Origin: Desmonostoc muscorum LEGE 12446
Lineage (GTDB): Bacteria > Cyanobacteriota > Cyanobacteriia > Cyanobacteriales > Nostocaceae
Assembly (NCBI RefSeq): GCF_015207005.2
Contig: NZ_JADEXS020000001.1
Span: forward strand, 2,046,001 to 2,110,000
Length of the DNA stretch: 64,000 nucleotides
Direction of reading: 5' to 3'
Under the pieces are notes generated by a model. The model was not told where the DNA came from. It made no database searches and saw only the letters and a program-made list of their open reading frames with translations. Shown here one piece after another: positions 44,534 to 53,371 of this stretch. The stretch's first letter is position 1; every line of letters begins with the position of its first letter. The position numbers were made by a program, and so were the translations under genes.

Positions 44534-44830
44534 TTAGAGAGTGTGCATTAAATCAGCAAAGCCATAAAGGCTAATAATCAGTAATAGTAATGCTGTGACT
44601 TGGGTAATTCGTGTTTGGGGTGAGGGGGCGATCGCTTCCCGCACTAAAATCGAAATAGATGCCCCAACTACTAAGCTCAAACCTAAAATTAAATATGGTC
44701 TCTCGGGTAAAATAGTCGCTATTGCCAACATAGCGATCGCTAAAAACAGCATCAATAATTCTACAAACCGGGGCGGGTTGTATTGGCTAGATAAAATAAA
44801 GCTGTTGAACCAAAAATACCAAAATCTCAT
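44534..44830 (-). CDS. Small hypothetical membrane protein
   Basis: The 98-residue protein has three predicted membrane helices: LLMLFLAIAMLAIATIL, YLILGLSLVVGASISILV and VTALLLLIISLYGFADLM. Short charged links such as REAIAPSPQTR lie between them. The hydrophobic pattern and natural stop support a real gene. The first residues MRFWYFWFNSF follow a repeat-rich upstream region. It lies downstream of chlI on the same strand, separated by 130 bases of repeats. I do not recognise the family. Confidence 0.6.
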   Translation of the reverse strand: MRFWYFWFNSFILSSQYNPPRFVELLMLFLAIAMLAIATILPERPYLILGLSLVVGASISILVREAIAPSPQTRITQVTALLLLIISLYGFADLMHTL

Positions 44831-44837
44831 AGTCAGT

Positions 44838-44986
44838 ATTGAGTGCTGAGTGCCCAGTGCTGAGTCAAGAGTTAGGAGTTAAGAGTTAGGAGTTAAGATT
44901 TTGGAGTTAAGAGTTATAATAATTCTCCTCATCCCCCTCATCTTCCACTCCTAACTCCTCACTCCTAACTCCTAACTCCTAACTTC
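44838..44986. repeat. Heptamer repeats (GAGTTAG/CTAACTC) between chlI and the next gene
   Basis: Tandem GAGTTAG-type units on the left and CTAACTC-type units on the right are complementary and could form a long hairpin just after the chlI stop codon. The last codons of chlI border this repeat. Confidence 0.75.
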
Positions 44987-46089
44987 TGACCCGTACCATT
45001 TTTTTGTGCAGTATCATCTTCCTGGAGTTCGACACCAAAGACGCGGCTAAAAGCTTTGGCGACTTTGTAGCCAGAGTCAATTGATTCTAACGGGTCTTTC
45101 CGCAGTCTGTGACGCAAACATAGTGTAATCACGCGGCGGATATCATCAACTGTAACTTCAGTGCGTGCTTCAAATGCCGTTAAGGCTTTGGCGGCGCGGT
45201 TACTTACAATGTCACCCCGTAAACCATCTACATCCAGTTCAGAGCAGACTTCAGAAATTTTCACCCGCAAATCATACTCGATTTTTACTTCTGGTAATAG
45301 TTGCTGGGCATTGACAATTTTCTCTTGTAATGCTTCTTGCTCAGGTTTGTACTTTTCGAGAAATCCGGGCGGATTTTGGTCAAATTCCGCTCGTTGTTCG
45401 ACGATTTGTACTCGTAAGGCGGGTTCTTTGACTGTATGAATTTCTGCGTGCATCCCAAAGCGATCGAGTAGTTGGGGACGCAGTTCGCCTTCTTCTGGGT
45501 TTCCAGAACCCACAAGAACAAAACGTGCTGGGTGACGAATTGAAATGCCTTCCCGTTCTACAGTGTTCCAACCACTAGCGGCGGAATCGAGTAGTACGTC
45601 TACAAGGTGGTCATCTAGTAAGTTGACTTCATCCACATAAAGAATGCCCCGGTTAGCCTTTGCCAGCAATCCTGGTTCAAAAGCTTTGACACCCTCAGAT
45701 AAAGCCTTTTCGATGTCGATGGTGCCGCAAACCCGGTCTTCTGTGGCTCCTAAGGGCAGGTCTACCATTTGGACTTTTTTGTGAGCTACGGGAATTTCTG
45801 CCCCTTGTTCTAACAGTTGGCGGACTTCATCGCTCATCAAGTCAGGGTCACTAGGATCGCTACTAAACGGGTCATTGGCAACCACAGAGATTTCTGGCAG
45901 CAGATCCGCCAGCGCCCGGATAGTTGTGGATTTACCGGTACCGCGATCGCCCATAATCATGACACCACCAATTTTGGGGTCAATCACGTTCAACAGCAGC
46001 GCCAGTTTCATCTCTTCCTGGCCGACAATTGCCGTAAAAGGAAACACCACGCGACGCGCACTTGCCGTAGATTGAGCAGTTGGACTCAC
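44965..46089 (-). CDS. chlI: Magnesium chelatase ATPase subunit I
   Basis: The 374-residue AAA+ ATPase drives insertion of Mg2+ into protoporphyrin IX together with ChlD and ChlH, the first committed step of chlorophyll synthesis. The Walker A motif GDRGTGKS is at residues 47-54. A chelatase-specific insert around LMSDEVRQLLEQGAEIPVAHKKVQMVD follows, with Walker B GILYVDEVNLLDDHLVD near 145. Next come GSGNPEEGELRPQLLDRFGMH and the C-terminal helical lid with CLRHRLRKDPLES. Length and motifs are typical. The last 15 residues (EDDTAQKNGTGQKLGVRS) are variable and run into repeats. No other chelatase gene is in the window. Confidence 0.97.
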   Translation of the reverse strand: MSPTAQSTASARRVVFPFTAIVGQEEMKLALLLNVIDPKIGGVMIMGDRGTGKSTTIRALADLLPEISVVANDPFSSDPSDPDLMSDEVRQLLEQGAEIPVAHKKVQMVDLPLGATEDRVCGTIDIEKALSEGVKAFEPGLLAKANRGILYVDEVNLLDDHLVDVLLDSAASGWNTVEREGISIRHPARFVLVGSGNPEEGELRPQLLDRFGMHAEIHTVKEPALRVQIVEQRAEFDQNPPGFLEKYKPEQEALQEKIVNAQQLLPEVKIEYDLRVKISEVCSELDVDGLRGDIVSNRAAKALTAFEARTEVTVDDIRRVITLCLRHRLRKDPLESIDSGYKVAKAFSRVFGVELQEDDTAQKNGTGQKLGVRS

Positions 46090-46473
46090 TAAATTACCTA
46101 AAAATATTTTTCTGATTACAGTTCTTTATTGTGACACAGGTGGGGACTGGGGAATAGGGAGTGGGGAGATGAGGGAGATGAGGGGGATGAGGGAGATGAG
46201 GGAGCGGGAAGTAGGGAGTGGGGCAATACATTTCATAAAAATCCAAAACCCTCATGTAGAGACGCGATTTATCGCGTCTTCTTATCCCAATGCCCCATGC
46301 CCCATACCCCATGCCCCGCCCCAGATACATTGGGCACTAATGCCTACTTGCTACGTCAAGTTTCTTAACGTGCATAAGTTTGATTTAGTTTTTCTGGTGC
46401 AAAAGTTCCATACACAAGGAACCAACAACTACCAATCTGTCAATTTTTTAGTAAGTATAAATGCTTGTAATAT
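46090..46473. other. Intergenic region with repeats upstream of chlI
   Basis: This gap between divergent genes contains GGGAGATGA/GGGGGATGA tandem repeats at about 46139-46226, a GACGCGATTTATCGCGTC palindrome near 46259-46278, and CCCCATG heptamers near 46290-46320. The promoter of chlI should lie in the first 50-60 bases (AT-rich, 46090-46135). Confidence 0.65.
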
Positions 46474-47739
46474 ATGACTAGTAGATTGAATCACAAAAGC
46501 AAGCAATGGCGTGTGTGGGTAGCTAATGCATCATTCAAACCTATGAAATCAACTTTTTTTGTTCAAGGTTGGCGACGAAAACTTAAATATATTTTCCCGC
46601 TCCTGATTTTAATATCGTTTGTTACGGTATTGTTGCTAGATAGCTTCACGCCTGCCGTTGCCCAGCTACCCCGTCAGGAAATTCGCGGGGTTTGGATGAC
46701 CAACAATGATTTTGACACTCTGAAGAATCGTGCCAAAGTGCAAGATGCCATGAATCATCTGCGGCGGCTGAATTTCAACACAATCTATCCTGTAGTTTGG
46801 AATTCTGGCTATGTGATGTATCCTAGCGCCACGGCACAACGGGCAGGTATTCAACCTTTTGTGTATAGAGGTTCAGATGGACATGATATTCTCGCCGATC
46901 TCATTAACCAAGCCCATCGCAAGGGACTGCTAGCAATTCCCTGGTTTGAGTTTGGATTTATGGCTCCCCCAACATCGGAACTAGCACTGAATTATCCAGA
47001 TTGGTTCACACAAAAGCGCGATGGTAGCCAAACTTCCATCAGCGCGGCTGGTGAGGTGATGTGGCTCAATCCCTTCCATCCACAAGTCCAACAATTCATC
47101 ACCAATCTCGTGCTGGAAATTGTCACTCAATATGATGCCGATGGCATTCAGTTTGACGATCACATGAGTTTGCCCCGCGAATTTGGCTACGATAAATACA
47201 CAGTTGCCCTGTACACCCAAGAAACCAAGAGCAATCCACCAGCCAATGCAGAAGATCCGGCATGGTTACAGTGGCGGGCAGATAAAATTACCGCCTTCAT
47301 GGTAAAACTTAACCAAGCTGTGAAGCAGAGAAAACCCCAGGCGATTTTCTCCGTTGCCCCTAATTACTATGACTTTGCTTACAAGTTCCACCTGCAAGAC
47401 TGGCTGAATTGGATGCGGAAAGATATTGTGGACGAGTTAATTGTGCAAATTTATCGTCCAAATCTGCAAAGTTTCATCGCCAATATTTCCCGCCCAGAAA
47501 TTCAAGAAGCGCAACAAAAAATTCCTACTGGAGTTGGGATTATGACAGGGTTACGAAATAACCCAGTTCCGATGCAACAAATTAAGTCTCAGGTGCGAGC
47601 TGCCCAAGAACGGGGTTTGGGTGTAACCTTCTTTTATTATGAAAGTCTTTGGAATTCTGCTCCAGAAACTTTAAACGAGCGTCAAGCAGCATTTGAAAAT
47701 CTTTTTCCATCTCCCGCACTCCGCGCCAGAGTTGAATAA
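46474..47739 (+). CDS. GHL10/DUF187 glycoside-hydrolase-like exported protein
   Basis: The 421-residue protein has an N-terminal membrane or signal segment at about 38-63 (YIFPLLILISFVTVLLLDSFTPAVAQ). The GHL10-like (DUF187, family 10-like) TIM-barrel hydrolase domain follows. Family motifs are RQEIRGVWMTNNDFDTL near 66, LRRLNFNTIYPVVWNSGYVMYPS near 92, GLLAIPWFEFGFMAP near 148, WLNPFHPQVQQF near 198 and ADGIQFDDHMSLPREFGYD near 225. The Asp residues there may be catalytic. Members are thought to cleave surface glycans or peptidoglycan-related sugars, without a proven substrate in cyanobacteria. A second start, MKSTFFVQGWRR, lies 23 codons in. Confidence 0.85.
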   Translation: MTSRLNHKSKQWRVWVANASFKPMKSTFFVQGWRRKLKYIFPLLILISFVTVLLLDSFTPAVAQLPRQEIRGVWMTNNDFDTLKNRAKVQDAMNHLRRLNFNTIYPVVWNSGYVMYPSATAQRAGIQPFVYRGSDGHDILADLINQAHRKGLLAIPWFEFGFMAPPTSELALNYPDWFTQKRDGSQTSISAAGEVMWLNPFHPQVQQFITNLVLEIVTQYDADGIQFDDHMSLPREFGYDKYTVALYTQETKSNPPANAEDPAWLQWRADKITAFMVKLNQAVKQRKPQAIFSVAPNYYDFAYKFHLQDWLNWMRKDIVDELIVQIYRPNLQSFIANISRPEIQEAQQKIPTGVGIMTGLRNNPVPMQQIKSQVRAAQERGLGVTFFYYESLWNSAPETLNERQAAFENLFPSPALRARVE

Positions 47740-47906
47740 CTTTTTTAATGGGATGTTTAGTAGATTTCATCATTAATATCGTTTGGAAATAGTAACTGTA
47801 GTTGAGTTCGATAGATTTTGAAGAACCCCTCTCTAAACCTCTCCCCGTTGGCGTTAGCCTGCCGTTAGGCAAGCGGGGAGAGGCTGAAAAACACTATTAT
47901 TTCCTA

Positions 47907-48013
47907 CTAAAGCGGTTTTCAATTGAATGAAATACACTCTTTAAAAATTAAGTCATTGTAGGGTAGCACAGCTGTGCTACCCTACGTTTATATCAACTGG
48001 AAATTGCTGTAAG
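47907..48013. mobile_element. MITE-like element at the 5' end of a broken ydcF gene
   Basis: The right end GAAATTGCTGTAAG matches the termini of the 7879-7978 element. The left end CTAAAGCGGTTTTCAATTGA is its imperfect inverted partner. The centre (47958-47985) is the GGGTAGCACAGCTGTGCTAC palindrome. It abuts the pseudogene directly, so it probably replaced that gene's promoter and first codons. Confidence 0.55.
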
Positions 48014-48019
48014 TTGTAG

Positions 48020-48589
48020 ATTTTTTGCCTCAATGCTAATCGCCGCTACACTCAACCAGAGCAAATACCAACACAGCGCGTTGCCATCGTCTTTGGTGCA
48101 GGAGTTTACCTTGATGGTACACCAACACCGATGCTCGGCGATCGCGTTTCTGCTGCTGTAGAACTTTACAAATTGGGCCGAGTCCAAAAGTTATTGATGA
48201 CGGGTGACAATAGCCGCGATGACTACAACCAAGTCCTAGCAATGCAGAGTTACGCAGTGGAACGGGGCGTACCTGTCCAAAATATTACCTTAGATTATGC
48301 TGGATTCAGCACTTATGAAAGTTGCTATCGATCTAAAGATATTTTCGGACTCAAGGAAGCAGTTTTAATTACCTAGAAATTCCATTTACCCCACGCAGTT
48401 TATACTTGCGATCAACTTGGTGTCAAAGCGATCGGCTTGGGAACACCAGATTGGCAAAGCTACAGTTTTCAAACTGTTATGTACTCCACACTGCGGGAGC
48501 AGTTGTCTACTTTCAAAGCGTTGTGGGAGGTTCATATTACTCAACCTCAGCCAACTTTCCTCGGCTCATTTGAAGGAATAAGGGAATAG
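48020..48589 (+). pseudogene. YdcF/SanA (ElyC) family protein, 5'-truncated with an internal stop
   Basis: The reading frame carries a recognisable DUF218 (YdcF/SanA/ElyC) domain: RVAIVFGAGVYLDGTPTPML, VELYKLGRVQKLLMTGDN, and GVPVQNITLDYAGFSTYESC. It then reads VLIT, TAG, KFHLPHAVYTCDQLGVKAIG. Functional relatives have Gln before [KR]FHLPRA, so a single C-to-T change (CAG to TAG) at 48374-48376 explains the stop. The frame stays open for 70 more codons after it, ending at 48589. The normal membrane-anchored N-terminus is missing, because the frame is closed by a TAG at 48017 next to a MITE-like repeat. Suppression or restart cannot be excluded, but decay is the simplest view. Confidence 0.82.
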
Positions 48590-48726
48590 GGAATGGGGAG
48601 TAGTGTAATTCAAAGTAATTCTGACTTCTGACTTCTGAATTCTTCTTCAAAAATTTTAAATTTACAAAAACTACATTTGCAGTATTGTATAAAAATAATT
48701 CTCATACCACAGCAATATTGACAATA

Positions 48727-49725
48727 ATGCTTAACTGGAAAACAACACTCCTAACTACTGCTTCATTGTGGCTAGTTTTGTTATCTACAACGCAGCCAGT
48801 CCAGGCTAAACCAACCCAACAAAAAAAACCAGCTTCTACAACCACAACAATCTACCAGCAAGCTAAAAAAGAATTACCTGAAGACTTTTATAGCCTTTAT
48901 CGCGTCATAGATAGAATTGCCCGTGCCAACGGATTAGATGATCGTCCTTGGCGGGTTATGGCTGTTCCCGAATATAATGTCAATGCATTTGCAAGCGATG
49001 TGAATCTAGTCGCCATTTACGATGGCATACTTGATCAGTTAGCTGGTGATTCTTCAGCATTGGCTTGCGTGGTTGCCCATGAAATGGGACACCACACCAA
49101 ACGTCACATCGCTGTTGGCGCAGCTCAAAGAACTGAATTAATTGCAAAAATTCAGGAAGAAGCAACCAAAGAAGTACTGGGAGAAAAAGAAGCTGCTAAC
49201 CAAGAAGCAACAGCCGCTACCGTTGGTGGTGTCGTTGTCAATAATGTAATCGGGGGACGTGTTGGTGGTTTGATCGGTTCAGTTCTTGGCAATCAAGGCG
49301 CTAAACGACAAGCGGATTCACAAAGACGCATCAATGAGATTGTCGAGAAAAAGAAAAAAGAGTTAGAGGAACGTCTGGCAGCGCAAGAACGACAACAAGA
49401 GTTTGAAGCCGATGAAATTGGCTACATAGCTTCTGTGAAAGCAGGCTTTGAAGCAGAAGGATGTTTGAGAGTAATGCAGGTTTTGGCTCAAACTCCTGGT
49501 TCTGAATTTGATACAACTCATCCAGCAGTACCCAAACGAATTGAGGCGATTAAAGCTTTACTTATTAAGTATCGACCTGAAACTTTGGCGAAAGAGGGTC
49601 AAGCGCGGATATCTAAAACGAAACCTTTAACTTATAACATTTCTAAAGATAAAACCTCGTTACGGATTAACTCTGTTCGCGGTGGTTCCCAAGCAGATGA
49701 TATCGAGCGTCGGTTTGGTAAATAA
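48727..49725 (+). CDS. M48 family metallopeptidase, exported
   Basis: The start ATG 48727 (MLNWKTTLLTTASLWLVLL) gives 332 residues with a signal peptide ending near QPVQA; a TTG at 48685 is open but unlikely. The zinc site is VVAHEMGHHTKRH near residue 115, with the third ligand Glu in EFEADEIGYIA near 222. This is the normal HExxH...E order of M48 peptidases such as LoiP/BepA. A glycine-rich insert VGGVVVNNVIGGRVGGLIGSV lies between them and may be a membrane-associating glycine zipper. The end contains the family's FDTTHPAVPKRIEAIKALL. A role in envelope protein quality control is likely by analogy. Confidence 0.9.
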   Translation: MLNWKTTLLTTASLWLVLLSTTQPVQAKPTQQKKPASTTTTIYQQAKKELPEDFYSLYRVIDRIARANGLDDRPWRVMAVPEYNVNAFASDVNLVAIYDGILDQLAGDSSALACVVAHEMGHHTKRHIAVGAAQRTELIAKIQEEATKEVLGEKEAANQEATAATVGGVVVNNVIGGRVGGLIGSVLGNQGAKRQADSQRRINEIVEKKKKELEERLAAQERQQEFEADEIGYIASVKAGFEAEGCLRVMQVLAQTPGSEFDTTHPAVPKRIEAIKALLIKYRPETLAKEGQARISKTKPLTYNISKDKTSLRINSVRGGSQADDIERRFGK

Positions 49726-49793
49726 AATCCGTAGGAGTACTACTAATATCAGGTTCGGTTAAAGACTTATCATTAGTCAACAATCAAAACGAA

Positions 49794-49820
49794 ATCCCAT
49801 CCCCTTTTAGGGGATGGGAT
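49794..49820. terminator. Bidirectional terminator hairpin
   Basis: Eleven-base arms ATCCCATCCCC and GGGGATGGGAT enclose a 5-base loop. The hairpin lies in the 99-base gap between the convergent M48 peptidase and hetF genes, 4 bases from the hetF stop codon. It should end transcription from either side. Confidence 0.7.
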
Positions 49821-49824
49821 GAGC

Positions 49825-52356
49825 TTAATCTTCTCGACTTTTCTCCTGAAGAAGCGATCGCCAATCTGCAATTGCTTCTTCTGTCCATAGCCAATTTTTA
49901 GCTAATTTATCTACCTGGAAATTTACGCGATCGGACTTCATTACCATTTGTCGCAACTTTATCGCTTCATTCATATATTGTGCTTGTTTAGCACTAGATT
50001 CATCTAGTGCAGATTTATACAGTCCCAGAGCTAAACCAGCATAGGAAGTTAAAGCATCCTGAGGTAGTGCTGTGTTTGTGGATGCTGTGCTAGAAGCTGT
50101 ATTCTGTGGTTTGAGAGCTAAATTTAAAGCCTTGAACCAAGAATCATTAGCTCGATTCAAATTACCTTCTGCGTAGTAAGCAAATCCTAAAGCGTTATTA
50201 TACAAAAGCGAATCTGGTTTAGCTTTGGCGGCAGTTTCCCAGTAACGACGAGCATCATCAACGCTATAGTTATTGTCTCCAGTTTGGATCGATTGCCATG
50301 CTAATCGCCCCTTTAAAAAGTTGACAGATGGATCGTCAGCTTGCTTGTTTATAACTAGTTTCAAAGCAGTTTCAGCCGCAGCAAAGGCGCCACGATTGAG
50401 TAATTCTTCCACAGCAAACAACCCACCTTGCAAATCGCCTTGGCTCAATTTTTCAGTGGCGGTGGCGGTGACGATTCCAGTTGGTGCTGTTTCCAAATCG
50501 ATATTCGGTTGCTTTTCGATGGGTAAAGACTCGGAGGGAATTGGTGGTATCTTCGGTACAGTTGCCTGGGGTCGATTTTGCCACCACAAATTTAAACCGA
50601 TCGCAATTGCGATCGCACTCATTCCTACAATGCCAACAATCGGCGACAGCTTGCGCCGCCGGGTACGATTTCTAGATGGAGATGGGGTTGGTTGCGGCCG
50701 GAAAAAATCAGAATTTTCCCGATCTCTTTCTAAATTCCCAATAGTTTGAGGAGGTGGTGCTGGGACTTCTCCCCACAAATCTGCTTCTTCAAAAGAAGAA
50801 GTCATCTCTTCTGAAACCTGCCTATTTTGAAGACTATTTTCGTGATTTTGTTGCTCGGTTCCCGTGGAGCTTTTTTGCTCATCTAGTCGCCGAAACAAAT
50901 CGGAAACGATCGCAGAATCTTCTGCATAACTTGGGTCATCATACTCGATTTCATCAACGAGATCGCCCCAAGTATCTTCGCCTAGCCAATCCAAGCCAGA
51001 AGAGTCACGCCCCAAATCAGCAGGAATCATTTCCTCAATTCCTAAGGGCATCTCGGTATCATCTGCCATAGCAGCATACATGGAAGTGGGAATTGCTCCT
51101 AAAGGCGAACTATACTGATTGAGCGACTCTGGACTTTGGGGTAAACCAGTTTCGTGGCTAAGAAAACCGTCAAATTCGGGCTGGAGATACAAAATTGGTA
51201 ATGCCCAGTACATTTGGTGAGAACCATAGGCAGAAATTAATCCTTGGCGCACCCGACTCACGCATAAATCTACTGGATATCCCTGACTCAAGTTGCGGTA
51301 AAATAATTGCGTGAGTGTCAGTGCCACTTCATCAGGAATACGCTCTGACATAGCCAAAACACTGGCAATTCCTCGTTTCACCAGACTTTCTGCCAGGTTG
51401 CGTTCCCCAGTATCTCCAGAAGCTCCCAAGGCAGCTGTGTAAGCCCCTAAGCAGGAATTAAACACTGCCATCTGAATGTTATTGTTGACCAGCAAACCCG
51501 CCAAATCATCTCCAGTCAGAACTTCCGTTAACCCAGTTCTGCGACTAGCGAGATAAATTTCTCCGCCATTTGGGCCTAAGTTACTATGGCCAGAGTAGTG
51601 TAGAACCTGATATCTGCCTTGTTCTAGAGCCTGGGTTAGTTCTTCCCGTCCTGGTTGGTCTAACACAGTCAGTTCAATTTCTGGGAGATGATTGCTACCT
51701 TCAGCAAATCTTGGTACTGGACGCCCAAGTTCCGCTTGCAGTTTGATAGCTTCCTGTTTGAGCAAGTCAAGGCGGACTTGATCTAAAGGTGAAGCAATTA
51801 CCATCAATACTTTGACACCACTTTCTTCTAGTGGTGTGGGCATATTTGCCGTAGGCGTAGCCCCCCGCAGGGATCGCAAACGAGAACCGCCCAAAATTCC
51901 ACTTTGAAACCGAGAAAAAGCGACATAAGGTCCAGTGGCCAAAGGGCGATCGCCTGCGTGCATCACTTCCCAAGGCAAACGAGCTAACCTCGTCTCTTTC
52001 AGCCCCAAGCGTAAGCGGAGTACTTGTTGGTGATTTTGGGCAATACCTTGGGCAGTAATCCAACTATCTCTGAGAGTGCCTTGAAATAGTGCATTATATA
52101 ATTGTTGACCCAACGCCACCAAGTTCACAGAATTTCTCGCGATATCGCTTTCCCGCCCGCTAGAGGCGAATACATCTCCCTGTAACACCGACTTCAACGG
52201 GTCATTCATCAAATGCCCAGCAGCCATTAACCAATCAGCTACAGGCCAAGTTACCAATTCTTCTGCCAATGGCACCCCAGGCGCGACTTGTTCCGTCCGC
52301 ACCAAGTAGTCGTTTTGCCCTACTGGAGTTACGGATATGTGGAATTCCTGGGTCAC
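49825..52356 (-). CDS. hetF: HetF, CHAT-domain regulator of heterocyst differentiation
   Basis: The 843-residue protein matches HetF of heterocystous cyanobacteria, a caspase-like CHAT protein needed for heterocyst formation and for normal HetR behaviour. The CHAT domain fills about 180-400, with catalytic His257 in LHYSGHSNLG and Cys302 in AVFNSCLGAY. An acidic linker follows (about 430-590), then one membrane helix near 600-620 (IVGIVGMSAIAIAIGLNLWW) and TPR-like repeats to the end (FLKGRLAWQSIQTGDNNY, GFAYYAEGNLNRANDSW). The identification rests on this architecture together with the NsiR1 array directly upstream. Residues about 160-170 are encoded by a small dispersed repeat. The start lies 146 bases from the first NsiR1 promoter, which is transcribed in the opposite direction. 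Confidence 0.88.
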   Translation of the reverse strand: MTQEFHISVTPVGQNDYLVRTEQVAPGVPLAEELVTWPVADWLMAAGHLMNDPLKSVLQGDVFASSGRESDIARNSVNLVALGQQLYNALFQGTLRDSWITAQGIAQNHQQVLRLRLGLKETRLARLPWEVMHAGDRPLATGPYVAFSRFQSGILGGSRLRSLRGATPTANMPTPLEESGVKVLMVIASPLDQVRLDLLKQEAIKLQAELGRPVPRFAEGSNHLPEIELTVLDQPGREELTQALEQGRYQVLHYSGHSNLGPNGGEIYLASRRTGLTEVLTGDDLAGLLVNNNIQMAVFNSCLGAYTAALGASGDTGERNLAESLVKRGIASVLAMSERIPDEVALTLTQLFYRNLSQGYPVDLCVSRVRQGLISAYGSHQMYWALPILYLQPEFDGFLSHETGLPQSPESLNQYSSPLGAIPTSMYAAMADDTEMPLGIEEMIPADLGRDSSGLDWLGEDTWGDLVDEIEYDDPSYAEDSAIVSDLFRRLDEQKSSTGTEQQNHENSLQNRQVSEEMTSSFEEADLWGEVPAPPPQTIGNLERDRENSDFFRPQPTPSPSRNRTRRRKLSPIVGIVGMSAIAIAIGLNLWWQNRPQATVPKIPPIPSESLPIEKQPNIDLETAPTGIVTATATEKLSQGDLQGGLFAVEELLNRGAFAAAETALKLVINKQADDPSVNFLKGRLAWQSIQTGDNNYSVDDARRYWETAAKAKPDSLLYNNALGFAYYAEGNLNRANDSWFKALNLALKPQNTASSTASTNTALPQDALTSYAGLALGLYKSALDESSAKQAQYMNEAIKLRQMVMKSDRVNFQVDKLAKNWLWTEEAIADWRSLLQEKSRED
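51848..51877. repeat. Small dispersed repeat inside hetF
   Basis: A 30-bp segment containing GCCGTAGGCGTAGCC and ending GGATCGC matches the repeat family at 5181, 38982 and 61594. It encodes about ten residues (RSLRGATPTA) in an exposed-looking linker before the CHAT domain and keeps the frame. Confidence 0.6.
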
Positions 52357-52501
52357 AGCTTCTCCTGTTCGCCTCCTAAATTCGGATTGAAACGCGAAAG
52401 TTTCAAGTCGATTTTTCGCTCCCTCTGATAACTTAGATGCATCCCACCCCTGAATGTTTCTGATTTTTAGTTGTTTTGCTTTTTCTACCTTTACAACTTT
52501 A

Positions 52502-52507
52502 TCCGGA
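52502..52507 (+). promoter_or_regulatory. TCCGGA promoter motif of NsiR1 copy 1
   Basis: The palindromic hexamer TCCGGA lies 33 bases before the conserved ATTGG of the first copy, where a -35-type element would be. It agrees with the motif reported for differentiation-related promoters in Nostoc sp. PCC 7120. Confidence 0.7.
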
Positions 52508-52537
52508 TTGGATTACTTGGGTCTAGAACAGTTTATT

Positions 52538-52597
52538 GGTAGATGCACCTTGATCTTCAACTCCCCTAGTCGGCTAACACCCACTGGGGGTTTTTTT
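52538..52597 (+). ncRNA. nsiR1: NsiR1-type small RNA, copy 1
   Basis: The predicted RNA of about 60 bases starts near GGTAGATGCACCTTGATC. It ends with a hairpin built from CCCCTAGT and ACTGGGGG, followed by seven T. It is the copy nearest to hetF and diverges from it; the 5' end is estimated. It differs from the others in the middle (TTGATCTTCAACT in place of CTGATAACTAACT). Confidence 0.8.
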
Positions 52598-53027
52598 ATT
52601 TTGGCAAACAACAGCAACTTCTAATATCAAGTTCGTGTGAACACTTATACTTAAAGCTAACACCCAGACACAAAGAAAAGTCGAAGAACCGACTTTCCGC
52701 CATCGGAACATCAGGAAATGTTCTGACGTAGAAAGTTTAAAACTATCAGTAATTAACCCTCTTTAATCACTTTTGGTAGATAAAAATCTAAAAGCCTTAT
52801 TTTTACGGACTTTTATGAATTTAGGTGTAGTAGGGGTTGAAGAACGAAACCCAACACCTAAAACCATTGGTTTTGTTCGGTTTCACTTCGTACCCCTGGG
52901 GGGAAGCAAGCTACAACCCAAACTACATTCATTTTTATTTTCCCAGACTGACACAAGAGGGTTAAACGAACTTGACATAACGCAGATATTCTCCACCAGA
53001 AAATAGTGCTTAACTTTAGAATACTTG

Positions 53028-53095
53028 ATTGGCAGATGGATGTACCTCGATCTTTAACTCCCTTAATTCCCTCAATATCCACTAGTACAGCACGG
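53028..53095 (+). pseudogene. Degenerate NsiR1 copy 2
   Basis: ATTGGCAGATGGATGTACCTCGATC and a following TTTAACTCCC keep the outline of the unit (variants of GGTAGATGCACC and AACTCCCC). The terminator stem is broken (CCACTAGTACAG) and there is no T-run. The promoter hexamer is only TCCACC and sits 36 rather than 33 bases upstream. It is probably not expressed as a discrete RNA. Confidence 0.65.
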
Positions 53096-53228
53096 CAAAA
53101 ATCTAAGTAGCATCTTTAATTAACCACATAAGCGGCTTCAGCCCCCGTCTTCAAGATAGGCAAACTTCCACGAAGGTGTACTAGTTTTTTCTTGAGACAA
53201 AACAATAATCAACTTTCTCGGAAATTTA

Positions 53229-53234
53229 TCCGGA
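53229..53234 (+). promoter_or_regulatory. TCCGGA promoter motif of NsiR1 copy 3
   Basis: A perfect TCCGGA lies exactly 33 bases before the ATTGG of copy 3. The spacer and the AACATTTAAT box are shared with copy 7. Confidence 0.7.
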
Positions 53235-53264
53235 GCATGATGATTAAACCTAGAACATTTAATT

Positions 53265-53325
53265 GGTAGATGCACCCTGATAACTAGCTCCCCTGGTAAG
53301 CTAATAGCCACTGGGGGTTTTTTTT
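53265..53325 (+). ncRNA. nsiR1: NsiR1-type small RNA, copy 3
   Basis: It begins near GGTAGATGCACCCTGATA and ends in a CCCCTGGT...CCACTGGGGG hairpin followed by eight T. Promoter spacing is standard. One difference from the consensus loop (GTAAGCTAATAGCC) is visible, so the copy is intact but slightly divergent. Confidence 0.8.
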
Positions 53326-53371
53326 ACTCATCAAACACCTATTTTTCAGGTAGCGCACTCATCATTGAATA

